Of a DNA stretch of 64,000 nt, positions 1 through 9,700 are shown one piece after another. Positions within the stretch are counted from its first letter, which is position 1, and the number at the start of each line of letters is the position of its first letter. The DNA is from Primula veris (Eukaryota > Streptophyta > Magnoliopsida > Ericales > Primulaceae). The notes under the pieces are model-generated. The model made no database searches and was not told the origin of the DNA. It was given only the letters and a program-made list of their open reading frames with translations. Position numbers and translations under genes: made by a program. Location of the stretch: positions 12,524,001 to 12,588,000 of the forward strand of contig OY821751.1 of NCBI GenBank assembly GCA_963682055.1. The letters run 5' to 3'.

Positions 1-75
1 AATTACAACAAAAAAACCCTACTTAGAAATTACAGAACTACCCCCCACATCCGTGTTTTTCTGGGCCAAAAGCTC

Positions 76-402
76 CTAAAGACGCTCTTTCTCCCTGATT
101 ATGTGGGAAATGCCAATGTCCGCTTGCTCAAAAGAGTAAGGTTGAGACCTACACTTCCGCTCGGCTTCATGAAGAGCGACCTTCTCCTCCTCCCAATATT
201 GCTGAAACCACTTGCATTCGGCCTTAGACCAGTCAAGCTCCCCCCTCAGACGTTCAAGATCCCCCTTCAGCCAGGAGATCTCAATCTCCTTCAGCTCAAG
301 CGGAGTCAAATACTCAAAAACAAGAGGAACAGACAACCTAGAGGTGGACCCACTCTCAGGAAGCGCTTTCTTTTTTGCAGAAGATCTAGTGATGGGAGCC
401 AT
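76..402 (-). CDS. Antisense coiled-coil ORF A of the retroelement cassette (108 aa)
   Basis: The frame starts at the ATG at 402 and encodes 108 residues. The N-terminus MAPITRSS is basic and Ser-rich. Residues about 35-85 are rich in Leu, Glu, Lys and Trp with coiled-coil spacing. An in-frame upstream ATG at 480 would add 26 mostly hydrophobic residues, but the ATG at 402 is preferred because the MAP/MSAP start with nearby Ser residues recurs in ORFs C and D of the same row. A weak TATA-like TTTTATAATT lies at about 435-445. The function is not recognised. Its neighbours are three further small frames on the same strand ahead of a plus-strand LTR. No internal stop is present. Confidence 0.5.
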   Translation of the reverse strand: MAPITRSSAKKKALPESGSTSRLSVPLVFEYLTPLELKEIEISWLKGDLERLRGELDWSKAECKWFQQYWEEEKVALHEAERKCRSQPYSFEQADIGISHIIREKERL

Positions 403-652
403 CTCAGGAAGCAGTGGGTTAGAAGAAGCAAAAATTATAAAACAAGAAAGAGAAGGAAAGGGGTTAGTAAACACAAACAATAGGGAGCATTTTATTGGGA
501 ATCGAAAGGCACAAAGTACGAAGTGGTGTGGTCGAATTTAAAAGAAATCACAAAGTACGAGAAGGCAGAAAGTATGAAGCGATGCAACAGCCCTACACGT
601 GTATCGATTCAAAAATAAAAAACATGATAATGGAAATAATAAATGAGTACAT

Positions 653-1147
653 TTAACGATTAACAAAACAGCAAAAAACCAAAAGACTAAGGGTCGCGAG
701 GGGAAAAACCAAGCCCCCTACATGGAAACATGACCCTTGGCGGCTTGAAGACCTGTTGTCCACAAGCCGAGCTCGATAAGAGATGTTTTCCTCGGTAAGA
801 ACATCGTTGGCAGAGTTAAGAAAGGCAATTTCATCCCTTAATCGAGCATTCTCAGCCGTCAAACTAGCCAACCCCTGAAGACCATTGTCAGATTCATCCT
901 GGGCATAATCCCACATTGTCTCGACCCCATACCAAACATTCATCTGATGCTCCCTCTCAAGCAGCAGATCATCTAACCAATGACCCAAGGCATCACATTC
1001 TGCTCTCTTTTCCTACCATGAATCAACGTTGGGTAAAGCATAACGCCTAAGGGTTAAAGCCCCGAACCCCCTCTCCGCCCTAACCATCCGAAGACGAGTC
1101 TAAAACAAAGACTCATCTAAGTCCCTTACACGGCCCTGACCGCTCAT
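653..1147 (-). pseudogene. Antisense ORF B of the retroelement cassette, two in-frame TAG stops
   Basis: The frame opens at the ATG at 1147 (MSGQGRVRD) and runs in one phase to 653, about 164 codons. TAG stops lie at 1100-1102 and 1013-1015. The reading is coherent across both stops, with an Arg-rich block followed by a Glu/Leu-rich probable coiled coil (QDESDNGL, LTAENARLRDE). It ends in one hydrophobic segment (FPLATLSLLVFCCFV) directly before the stop, the layout of a tail-anchored protein. Both TAGs could come from CAG by C-to-T change, or could be genuine readthrough codons. Only codons below 988 are uninterrupted. The family is not recognised. Confidence 0.5.
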
Positions 1148-1258
1148 CCGAGAATCGGTCAATTGTAAATCCACTGACTAGTTTAATACGCTCCTTAAAG
1201 CACTAGGGGGAATTCATATAACAAGGAGAGATGAAAAGAAACGGGTTTGGGAGCAAGG

Positions 1259-1267
1259 TATTTATAG
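1259..1267 (-). promoter_or_regulatory. TATA box for antisense ORF B
   Basis: On the minus strand the sequence reads CTATAAATA about 110 bases upstream of the ATG at 1147. That spacing fits a plant RNA polymerase II promoter with a leader of about 80 bases. Confidence 0.5.
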
Positions 1268-1480
1268 AGCAAGAAAAGCAAAAATAGTTGGAAAGCACTG
1301 ACAAACGAGTAAGACATGAGCATATTTGACTGATAAAACGTCAGCCATGGTACAGAAATCACGTAGGTACGCAAAAAAAAAAGAAGCAAGAAAAATATTC
1401 GACAGACATCCACTTTGTCAAGTAGATAAAAATATAGCAAGTACAAAAAGAAACAGAAGAAGAGGTAAACATTCATTTCA

Positions 1481-1855
1481 TTAATAAAGATGGGTTACAC
1501 TGGAAATAGTTACATTAGAGGACAAAACATAACAAAAATTAAAAAATAAAAATGAAATTAGGGCGGCTCGGGCAAAGTTGATCGGTATCGGTGAGATGGG
1601 CCGGCCAGGTTTATAGTATCTTGAAGGATTCCCCCGAAGCATGTTGTTCTCCTCGACTAAAGTCTGGCGAGTCCGCCTGCAATAGTTCAACTCAGCCCTC
1701 AGCCAAGTCAATTCCCTCACTATCTCAGTATGGTGATACCGCATTATCTGCAACTCTCACTCGGCATCCCGGAGCATCCTCGTCATATTATTATATGAGG
1801 CCTCAAAAGCCTCCATTTGTAAGGCTGGGGCTGATCTGGTAAAAGGGGCAGACAT
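1481..1855 (-). pseudogene. Antisense ORF C of the retroelement cassette, one in-frame TGA
   Basis: The frame begins at the ATG at 1855 with MSAPFTRSAPA, close in style to the MAPITRSS start of ORF A, and continues to 1481 (125 codons with stop). A TGA at 1757-1759 interrupts it after 32 codons. A second ATG just beyond the stop would give a 90-residue product. The middle is Leu/Glu/Arg-rich with coiled-coil character (IVRELTWLRAELNY). The C-terminus has a hydrophobic stretch (AALISFLFFNFCYVL), as in ORF B. CGA-to-TGA change at a CpG would explain the stop. The function is unknown. Confidence 0.5.
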
Positions 1856-1943
1856 GTTGAAAACATCAAGTTTGTAAAATAAAAATATATAGCAAGAAGA
1901 AGAAATATGGAGAGATAATGAAGAAAAACATACCAAAAGGGGG

Positions 1944-1952
1944 CATTTATAG
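1944..1952 (-). promoter_or_regulatory. TATA box for antisense ORF C
   Basis: On the minus strand CTATAAATG stands about 90 bases upstream of the ATG at 1855, nearly the same arrangement as for ORF B. Confidence 0.45.
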
Positions 1953-2386
1953 AGGGATTAAGAGAGGCATAAGGTTGGGAATCGCAACCATTCGCCAAAA
2001 GGTTGTAAGAAACGTGTGCATTGAAGAGATGCATCTGATCAAATATTGGATTCATGCCAATATTGGATAAATATAAACATATGGAAAACCCAATATACAT
2101 GTGTCACTTTGGGAAGTTTAACAGTTTCAGAGTATTGGGAAAGACTAAGTGTGCACAAAGTCAGGCTTTTCGAAATATTGGATAGATGTGCACACGGCTC
2201 AATAAAATCCATCATAGCATCAGAGAATACGTGACAAGAAGAAATGTTGTGAAGATAAAATACAATGGAAAGACAAACAACGAATAAATGATAAGAATAA
2301 AAGAAGGTTTTATTAAATTCAGGAAGTTTATTACATAGAGACGTTACAACTACAAATAAACAGTCAAAGAAACTACAAGAAATAAA

Positions 2387-2728
2387 TTAATTGGCTGCAG
2401 AACTTGCTTCACCGACATTCGACACCTTCTTGGAGCGAGCATGCAGTTCCTTTAGGGCCAATTTATACGCTCTCTTGGACGCCTTATGCCTGTCCCGAGA
2501 AGCCTCAAGCCTTTTGACCCGGTCGAGAGCCCAATCCCAGTCAACCAAGGCCACGTGGTGGGCAGCATCCAAAGCAGCCACCCTTTCCTCTAGGTCAGGT
2601 ATCATGACCGCTTCCCTCGCCAAGAAGGCGAACCTTCTCTTAAGAACGCGAGCCTTCCTGGCCTCGCCCTCTAGATAAGTGAGATATTCAGAGAATTTAT
2701 CTCTGCTAGATCCATTAGAGGGAGCCAT
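2387..2728 (-). CDS. Antisense coiled-coil ORF D of the retroelement cassette (113 aa)
   Basis: This intact frame encodes 113 residues starting MAPSNGSSRDKF. It is strongly charged, with long Arg/Lys/Glu/Leu helices from about residue 12 to 100 and no predicted membrane segment, so it probably forms a coiled coil. It is the frame closest to the 3' LTR. A minus-strand TATAAAAG lies 57 bases upstream of the ATG. I recognise no domain. The matching N-terminal style, spacing and strand suggest that A, C and D, and perhaps B, are diverged duplicates. They are small for a transposase and show no zinc finger. Confidence 0.55.
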   Translation of the reverse strand: MAPSNGSSRDKFSEYLTYLEGEARKARVLKRRFAFLAREAVMIPDLEERVAALDAAHHVALVDWDWALDRVKRLEASRDRHKASKRAYKLALKELHARSKKVSNVGEASSAAN

Positions 2729-2784
2729 GATATTGAAGAGAAATTGAAATAGTGAGGTATATAAATGGAAGTAATAAGGAACCT

Positions 2785-2792
2785 CTTTTATA
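2785..2792 (-). promoter_or_regulatory. TATA box for antisense ORF D
   Basis: The minus strand reads TATAAAAG, a canonical TATA box, 57 bases upstream of the ATG at 2728. A second TATA-like run (TTATATACC) lies nearer, around 2757-2768. Confidence 0.5.
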
Positions 2793-3005
2793 ATGAATGG
2801 ATGAGGGGAAGACCAAGAGTCTCATCGAAACAAGGTAGCATGTTTGGACTTCCCAATGCCATTAATTGCTGCAAAGGGAACAAGTACAAAAAGGTTATAG
2901 TTCTCGGGAAAACATTGGGAACAACAAGGCCGAGATAGTCTGTAAAAGACCGAACATTATGACTCTCCCGTCATTGAAACCACAACAAAAAAATCATGGA
3001 GCATT

Positions 3006-3598
3006 TGATACGACATGAAAATAATACCCATTAAACGATATTCGGTAACAACCCGACACATATGTTTTTAATAGATACCCAACGCAAATATAGTTGAGAT
3101 AAGGACATAGTGTTCTTTTCCTTTAACGGATTTGAGAGTAATTATCCATTAATGTTAAAGGTCCAATTAATAGAGGCTCAACACTCAATAAGCTTATGAG
3201 TTGACAGATGAGAGCGACACTTGTCAACATCCTGTGAAGCACGTACCCCTATAAATAGAGTCAAAGAGCAGTACAATAGAGAATCTGACTTCTGAGCGCA
3301 AGAGGAAAAGTACAATACAGAGACTTTTCAGAGCTTATCTTACTAGAAAGTACGCATATAAAAGAGTTAAGTCAAAGACCGAGCACCGAGACCAAGCTAA
3401 AGGCAGTCGAAATCAAGTTATTAGACCGAGCATAAGTAGAATAAAAGTTGTAATCTCGATCAATAAAGAAAGAACAATATCTCATCTAATATTTCACATC
3501 GTCAATTTATATCATTATTGTTGAGAACCTTAGCTTAACCGATCAAAGTTAATACTTTATCTAGCTTAACTTACCCGATCAAAGTTAATGTTTTATCA
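3006..3598 (+). repeat. 3' LTR of the Tat-type element
   Basis: The LTR starts TGATACGACATGAAAAT and ends TTTTATCA, giving TGATA/TATCA inverted ends. The start matches TGATAGAACATGAAAAT of the LTR at 58183. Further shared blocks are CTTGTCAACATCCT, CTATAAATAG (TATA box near 3250), GACCGAGCACCGA, and the final CGATCAAAGTTA before the end. About 40 bases near the 3' end (the block with GATCAAAGTTAAT) are duplicated in tandem. The flank after 3598 is ordinary AT-rich DNA. Confidence 0.75.
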
Positions 3599-4151
3599 AT
3601 TACTGTTTTCAGTATATAACATATTCAGTCCGACAGATATATATTACTACGTTTAACACACCTTTACATAAGTTACATGACATGTATTATTCAATTTTAA
3701 TATATAACATGTGTTATTGTAGTACTTACATACTTTTACATATACTGAACTTGTTATTATTAAAACAATTGTATCATATGTACATATCAAATTAACAGCA
3801 AGTGGTACATATACTAATTAGTTACGCAAACCCTTCACACATTCACATAGTATAAGCCGTATTGGGTGTGTAAAAAATAATATCATTTAATAGTAACAAA
3901 CTCTTTCCGCATGGTTGTACTTTTATTTCATGAACAATCAAGATAACATGTAATTGTCTATGTGTATGATCATACAAGTATCATCAGGATTATAATTCAA
4001 CATGAAATAACAATAATACACATGGCAGGTTCGATTTCATAGAATAAGTATATATACACATGTTATGGCAGGTTCTGTAGCTTTGCGATATTACACAATT
4101 GTTATTATAAATACTATGCAGTGGTTGTTTACGTATAAATCATGCAACGTA
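3599..4151. other. AT-rich intergenic DNA, no gene seen
   Basis: No coding frame, splice-bounded exon or repeat structure stands out. It is the flank between the Tat LTR and the solo LTR. Confidence 0.5.
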
Positions 4152-4156
4152 TACAT

Positions 4157-5472
4157 TGTTGGAAAAATGTAGGAAAACATGTATTTTATACATGGTTGTT
4201 TCAAGTGGTCAGGAACCATATTTGAGTCAATTTTCAATGCGACTTCTCTGTTTTTCTGAGGCCATACTCAATGCGGTTGAGTAGCTCGTGCGACTAGATT
4301 CGCAACGGTATATCACATGACCTATTCGGAGAAAAGGTGTGAATGATAATTAGACTCGAAGATTGGTACTCGAAAGAGGCAATAAAGTCAATGCTGGAAA
4401 ATGAGAAAAGAAATGGGATTTAACCCATGAGGGTTATCCCATATTGGAAAATCATGAGTGATTTTTACAATATATATACTAAGGTATCCCATGTGGATAT
4501 AAAGTAGTGTGTCCACATACACATGTGTGTATTGTGTACCACGGGCGGGCTTGCTCGACGGGCGGGCTTGCTCGACGGGCGGGCTTGCTCGACGGGAAAA
4601 GCGTGCCTGTTCGGAAAAGTGTGCCTGTTCGGGAAAAGATTTCAGCAAATCTGTAACTGTTGCAATAAATATGATTTCATTGCAAAGTTAATACTGCAGT
4701 TTCCAATTTCGAAAAGCTGACAGTAGTAAAGTGACCTTAATGGCTGAGATACTCAGCAAGCCTATAAATAGGCAGACCCCCCACATGTCAAAAAACATAC
4801 ATAACATTCTGAAATAAAATACAGAAGCATATATCATCTCTCAAAAAATCAGCATTACATTTTAAAACCAGAGAGAGCCACCCACCAACAGCTCTTGGGA
4901 TCGAAGCGCCAACGCAACCAGAAACCTAAGGTGGTTGGGCGAATATCGGTTAAGGGCATACTGTTAACAGTAGCCTCGTCTTATTTTATTCTATTCTATA
5001 CATTTCATTTACGTCTTTTAATTCTGTCCATTTCATTTACGCATTCAATTCTGTCCTTTTTTTATTTTAGTATTTCAATTGTTGTCCTTAGCTGTAGCTT
5101 TTATATTCTGTTTGTACTTATCTGTAATTAGTTTAAAGTTCTGTTTTTTGCTGTAATTACTATTCTGTAATTTAATTCTGTAATTAGAATAGTTTCAATT
5201 CAGTCCTGTCATTTCAGTTTATATCAGAACAGTCCGGCTGTTAAGTTTATACTTTCCAATCCGGCAGTTTCTATTAATTGCAAATCAGTACATCAGATTA
5301 TTAATTAATAATAATCTGATAACGTTTGCTTTAATTATTTTTCAGTACCTACATGTTGTAATCAGTTTATTGTATTTCATTTGGAAATTAATAAAGATTA
5401 CACTGGTTTTAATTAATTCTTGTTTAGTCCTTTTATTATTATTAATTGTTATTTCGTACACGGAAACCAACA
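4157..5472 (+). mobile_element. Solo LTR (1316 bp) with TSD TACAT
   Basis: The unit begins TGTTGG and ends CCAACA, a perfect 6-bp inverted terminus. It is flanked by TACAT at 4152-4156 and TACAT at 5473-5477, a perfect 5-bp target duplication. Inside are a TATA box (CCTATAAATAGG near 4761), a GC-rich tandem repeat, and T-rich and AATAAA-containing sequence towards the 3' end, as expected of an LTR promoter and terminator. No internal region or second LTR follows, so it is a product of LTR-LTR recombination. The TGTTGG...CCAACA ends favour Ty1/copia, but the lineage is not proven. Confidence 0.85.
4543..4632 (+). repeat. GC-rich tandem repeats inside the solo LTR
   Basis: Three perfect copies of a 17-bp unit (GGGCGGGCTTGCTCGAC) lie at 4543-4593. 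They are followed by two copies of an 18-19-bp unit containing GTGCCTGTTCG. The block is far more GC-rich than its surroundings and lies about 130-220 bp upstream of the LTR TATA box, where enhancer repeats often sit. Confidence 0.8.
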
Positions 5473-5477
5473 TACAT

Positions 5478-7199
5478 CATACAGTAAACATGCGGGGAGT
5501 TATGTACGAAATAAATATGGTTTTGAAAAAGTGGTAACTTACGCATGTTATGTTGGTGAAAGTCGATATAGCAAAACCCAATAAAACCCGGATAAACCTT
5601 AATATTTATACTGTAATATCCAAAATCTTAGCCGTACTCCAATTTTCTAGAGCAATACTATTAACGTATTGTGTGACATATTATCTAAACATAAATATGG
5701 AGAGAGAAGTATATAGACGAATAAAAAGGAGTCTTATTCAATCATAAGTATCAATACAAAGACGCATCAGCCTTTTTATATAGGAGATGTGAGCGAGTTT
5801 ACAAGAAATGAAACCCTAACTTGGGTCCCAAGTAAAGTCCAAGAGTATGGACCAAAACTATCCATGAATAACTTACAACAGCATCATAATTTTCCCAAAA
5901 AAACAAACAATCGTTCATCATATGCATATTCCTAGGGGGGTTGAGATTGTGTTTTGTAAGAGCTTCAAAATTTGGCTGCCATATTGAATAGATGTGAAAG
6001 TACATAAAAGTATTTTTTTTTAAACGAACAAGGTAGATTATCTAAAAACATTGGAAATACCATGTGAACATGGATTAGACTCGAAATGGTATACAAACTA
6101 CAAAGTACAATTGTATTAGAAGATCATACGAGGGCTAATCATGTTCACTACAGTACCTTGTACCAATTAAATTATCAACTCATAATTGTAGCGCCAAATT
6201 AAGAAAAAAGTGAATCATTCTTTACTTCATAAGTCAATTTTGAGTAGCTCATAGTTGGAAGGCTTCACTCATATAGAGTTATAAGAGTGAACTGGTTGAA
6301 TTTGCATCGTTCCACTTCCCTCTTCAACAACCTCGATACGATGGTGATCCATTTTTTCTCATGACCAGAAACATTTCTTACCTAAAGTATTATTACAACT
6401 GCACCTCTTGTCTCCTGTATTTGAGAAGAATAGAGTAACGAATGAAAAAATTGATCAAGTAAAGAAGAAACCTTAAATTATAGGTATATTCATATGTCAA
6501 ATTCTAAACGGTTGATCATATTCATATAGGTACTTTATATGCGACTGTTATAATAAACAATTAAAATTTTGAAAAGGAATAGGAAAAAAATATCTCGTTC
6601 CGTCAATAGTAAAAACAAAATCTCATATAATACAATATTAATTACTAATAGACCACTCAACTAATTTATTCTACCGAAAGGTCGATATTATCTTATTAGT
6701 TATAGTGACAACATTACAAGGACAGATGCCTTAAGAACCAAAATTAAAATTTCACTGGCTTTGATGCAGATGCAGAGAGTGAAGAGAATGAAACAATAAA
6801 TACCTTCATAAAAATTTATCATCCAAAATGTACAACAACAAATAATATGGGGATGACATTCCTATAATCTATTCGAGTACCCTGCAAACATCAAAATATC
6901 TCGGTTACAAAGCTAACAAATTTCAAAGTTGGATTTGAGTATAATCGAACTATATTAAACTGACCTTCGGCAGGGTGTTTATCTCGTCTTCTCCCATTGA
7001 AGGCATGGTAGTGTTGTGAAAGCGAAAGCCCTAAATTTCAAAATAAAGACAATCATCTCTCAATTATAAACTAATTCATCCCTACATCATCTCTTTCAAT
7101 TTATCTACCATCACTTACCACGTGTACTTTTTTAACATATGCTTCAACTGTACTGGCATATCTTTTACTTATTTGATTAGTGATTACTCATATTGTTTA
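5478..7199. other. AT-rich intergenic DNA, no gene seen
   Basis: Short open frames here (for example 5550-5747 and 5799-6005) have low-complexity composition and no recognisable domain. I see no exon or repeat I can support. Confidence 0.5.
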
Positions 7200-7449
7200 C
7201 TTTTTTTTTTTACTTTTTCTGTTGCCATTTAATTATCCACTATGAAACTATGTGCAATTTTGACCTGCTTATAACTTGTATCAAAATTGTCGAAGTGAAT
7301 TTTTTTTAAATCAAATCATAAAATTTAACATTTGAATTATATGATCAACTTTTGAAAATTTTTATTTCGATAATTTTCATACAAAATTTTGACCGGTCAA
7401 AATTACATGTAGTTTTGTAGTGGACAATTAAATAGGAATGGAAGGAGTA
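7200..7449. mobile_element. Degenerate Stowaway-like MITE
   Basis: The right end reads GGAATGGAAGGAG followed by TA, the complement of the Stowaway-type terminus CTCCTTCCATTCC. The interior (GTGCAATTTTGACC, AACTTGTATCAAAATTGT) matches a second copy at 35985-36190. The left end is worn. Confidence 0.5.
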
Positions 7450-7743
7450 TTAATTATTAGTTTGTATCGCCGAATATATACTTGCAAGTCAATATATTTG
7501 TGTGTTTTATTTTTTCAAACTTGTTGATTAAGGTTGTAGTTTTGGACGAAACATTTGTTGCAAAGAAAAAAATAATATGATTCATAAAATCGTATATGTA
7601 CACAATTTTTTTGAACTCCCCGGCCTAAGAGTAAAACTCTAAAGATTGAGAAATTTCAAATTTTAGTTAATAAGAATTTTTTTAAAGGTTGTAAATAGGA
7701 AAAAATTAAACTTGAAATATATTTTGGACAGATTAAGTTTTCA

Positions 7744-8830
7744 ATGGAAACATATTGCAACACCAACACATCGAGAAGGTTAAACTTTGAGGACGAGTCA
7801 GACCGTGCCTTTCCAGAAGCATATGACACAAATACACCAACAATAGGTATGGCGCTTGAATCGATTAAAGATGGAATAGAGTTTTATAATAATTATGGAA
7901 GATTAATTAAAAGGATTTAGCATTCGAAAAGAATGGATGAATTGCTCATCACTAACAGGAATAGTGACATCTAGAAAAATAACTTGTTTGAAACAAGTGA
8001 TTCGACAAACTAATCCAAATACAAAGCGCCCTCATAGAGAAACAAGTACTAATTTCTTGGCACATATAACTATATCTCTTCGAGTTAATGATAATTATGT
8101 TCTTGCTTATTTTGAAGAGAAATATAACCATCCACTTTTAACTCCATCAAAAGTACATTTTCTAAAGTCTCAAATAAAAATCACTAATGCATAAGATGTT
8201 GAAATTGAGTTAGCTGCCAAGTCAGGACTAAATCCTAAATAAATTTACGAGTTTATGAGCCGACAAGAAGGTGGTAGAGAAAACCTTGGATTTATCCGGG
8301 TTGATTTGAAAAATCGTTTACCGGGAAAGCGACAACATGATATGGAACTAGGAGAAGTTTGGAGCTTATTACTCTATTTTCGCAAAAATCAAATCGAGGG
8401 TCCGTCATTCTATTACTTTGTTCAATTTGATTGTGATGATCAAATAATTAATATATTTTGGTGTGATACAAAGATGAGGCTAGACTATGAACAATTTGGA
8501 GATGTTATTTTATTTGATACAATATACAGAATAGATAAGTATTGTAGACCATCGGGGTTGATAATCATAAAGGCATAGAGGTGTTCGGAATGAAACTAAA
8601 TAGTCTTTCGAATGGGTGTTTAAATTGTTTCTTCAAGCTATGAACAGGAAAGAACCAAATACAATTCTTACAGACCAAGATCATGCTATGCGTAGCGTTA
8701 TTTCATCCATATTCAAAGAAACTAAACATCGTTAATGTGTATGGTATCTACATCAAAATACACTCAAAAACCTTAAGCACGTGTACAAAAGGTTTAGTTC
8801 ACTTGCCCAAAATTTTAATAACTCCATATA
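7744..8830 (+). pseudogene. FAR1/FHY3-related (MULE transposase-derived) pseudogene
   Basis: Three reading frames together give a FAR1-family protein. From the ATG at 7744 comes an acidic N-terminus and the GMALESIKDGIEFYNNYG box. After a frameshift at about 7915 comes GFSIRKEW and the FAR1 DNA-binding region (to about 8195). Then LAAKSG, DLKNRLPGKR and FRKNQIEGPSFYYFVQFD, the run into the MULE transposase-like domain (DVILFDTIYRIDKY). A further shift leads to TDQDHAMRSVISSIF and a worn KHVYKRF segment near 8780. FAR1 proteins are nuclear transcription factors domesticated from Mutator transposases. Several stops, at least two frameshifts and truncation within the transposase domain make this a pseudogene. 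It could equally be a remnant of a MULE itself. Confidence 0.75.
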
Positions 8831-9690
8831 TGTAAACTTCTTTTGTTTAGGTGTCTTTTGTTACTGCAAGAGTTATCGTCGATTTGTTTTAATTTTGTGG
8901 TTTGGAGTATGATATTGCAACTAGTTTGAATTATATGAAGTGTTCACTCATTTGAAATATATGTTTAAAAGCAACTTATCATTCAATGTCGACTACTTGA
9001 TCTGTTCCTTATGTTATTTCTTGTAACCACTTTCTTCTTCTTTTTCGTAAGGATAACTACCCTTGACAGTTTTTCTGTTACTAACTTTTACTTTCCTTTT
9101 GGTTTGATATTTATAGAGGTCATAGCTTGCAAATTTCTCTGATCCAAGAACAAGAACAACATATATAGTATTTCTTATCGTTCGGCAGCATCAATATAAC
9201 AACATATACTATTTAGGTGGCCACAAAGCGTTTCCAAAGAATCTAGCTATGGTCGACTCAGTTTCCTATTGTTCGTTATTAGAATTGGTTTTAGCTTAAT
9301 TTCTTAGTTAAACATGACCAAAAACTGTTTATTACGTATATATATTTCTCTTTTTGTCCTCACTTTTATTGTTATAAGCTCACCGTTGACCGTTAATAAA
9401 GTTTAGTGTTTCTCTTAGGTTTAGTGTCGTTTGGATGGATCCGAATTTTTGGGGGAAATGTTTCGTCAATCTCGTGGTTTACTGCTCTTGTTACATTTAT
9501 GTACAATTTTAATAGTTGAGAGCATGATCATAAAAAAAAGGTCAAATAATAAAGAAAAGTAATAAAATCTTGTTGTTTTCTTTGTCTTATACTTTTCACT
9601 AACTAAAATAATGATATAATTCTCTAATTAAAACATATAAAGAAATGACACAGATGCTCTTATTTTGATGAGAATGCAAAAGCGGTAGCA
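8831..9690. other. Intergenic DNA, no gene seen
   Basis: AT-rich sequence between the FAR1 remnant and exon 2 of the minus-strand cysteine-rich gene. Its right end would hold the 3' UTR of that gene. Confidence 0.4.
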
Positions 9691-9700
9691 GCTATTAGAA

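Larger units (their letters stand above)
1..3598 (+). mobile_element. 3' part of a Tat-type Ty3/gypsy element (gag-pol lies outside the window)
   Basis: The unit ends in a 3' LTR (3006-3598) whose termini and internal blocks resemble the 5' LTR of the gag-pol-bearing Tat-type element at 58183. Upstream of this LTR, instead of pol, there are about 2.7 kb with four small minus-strand reading frames. Antisense ORFs between pol and the 3' LTR are known in some Tat-lineage elements such as Retand and Grande. Membership of 1-3005 in the same element is inferred from position, because the pol end is not in view. Confidence 0.6.

Noticed and set aside
1195..1476. Hydrophobic 93-codon minus-strand frame
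   Set aside because: Low-complexity Leu/Phe/Tyr composition that comes from an A-rich plus strand. It overlaps the TATA box and leader of antisense ORF B.
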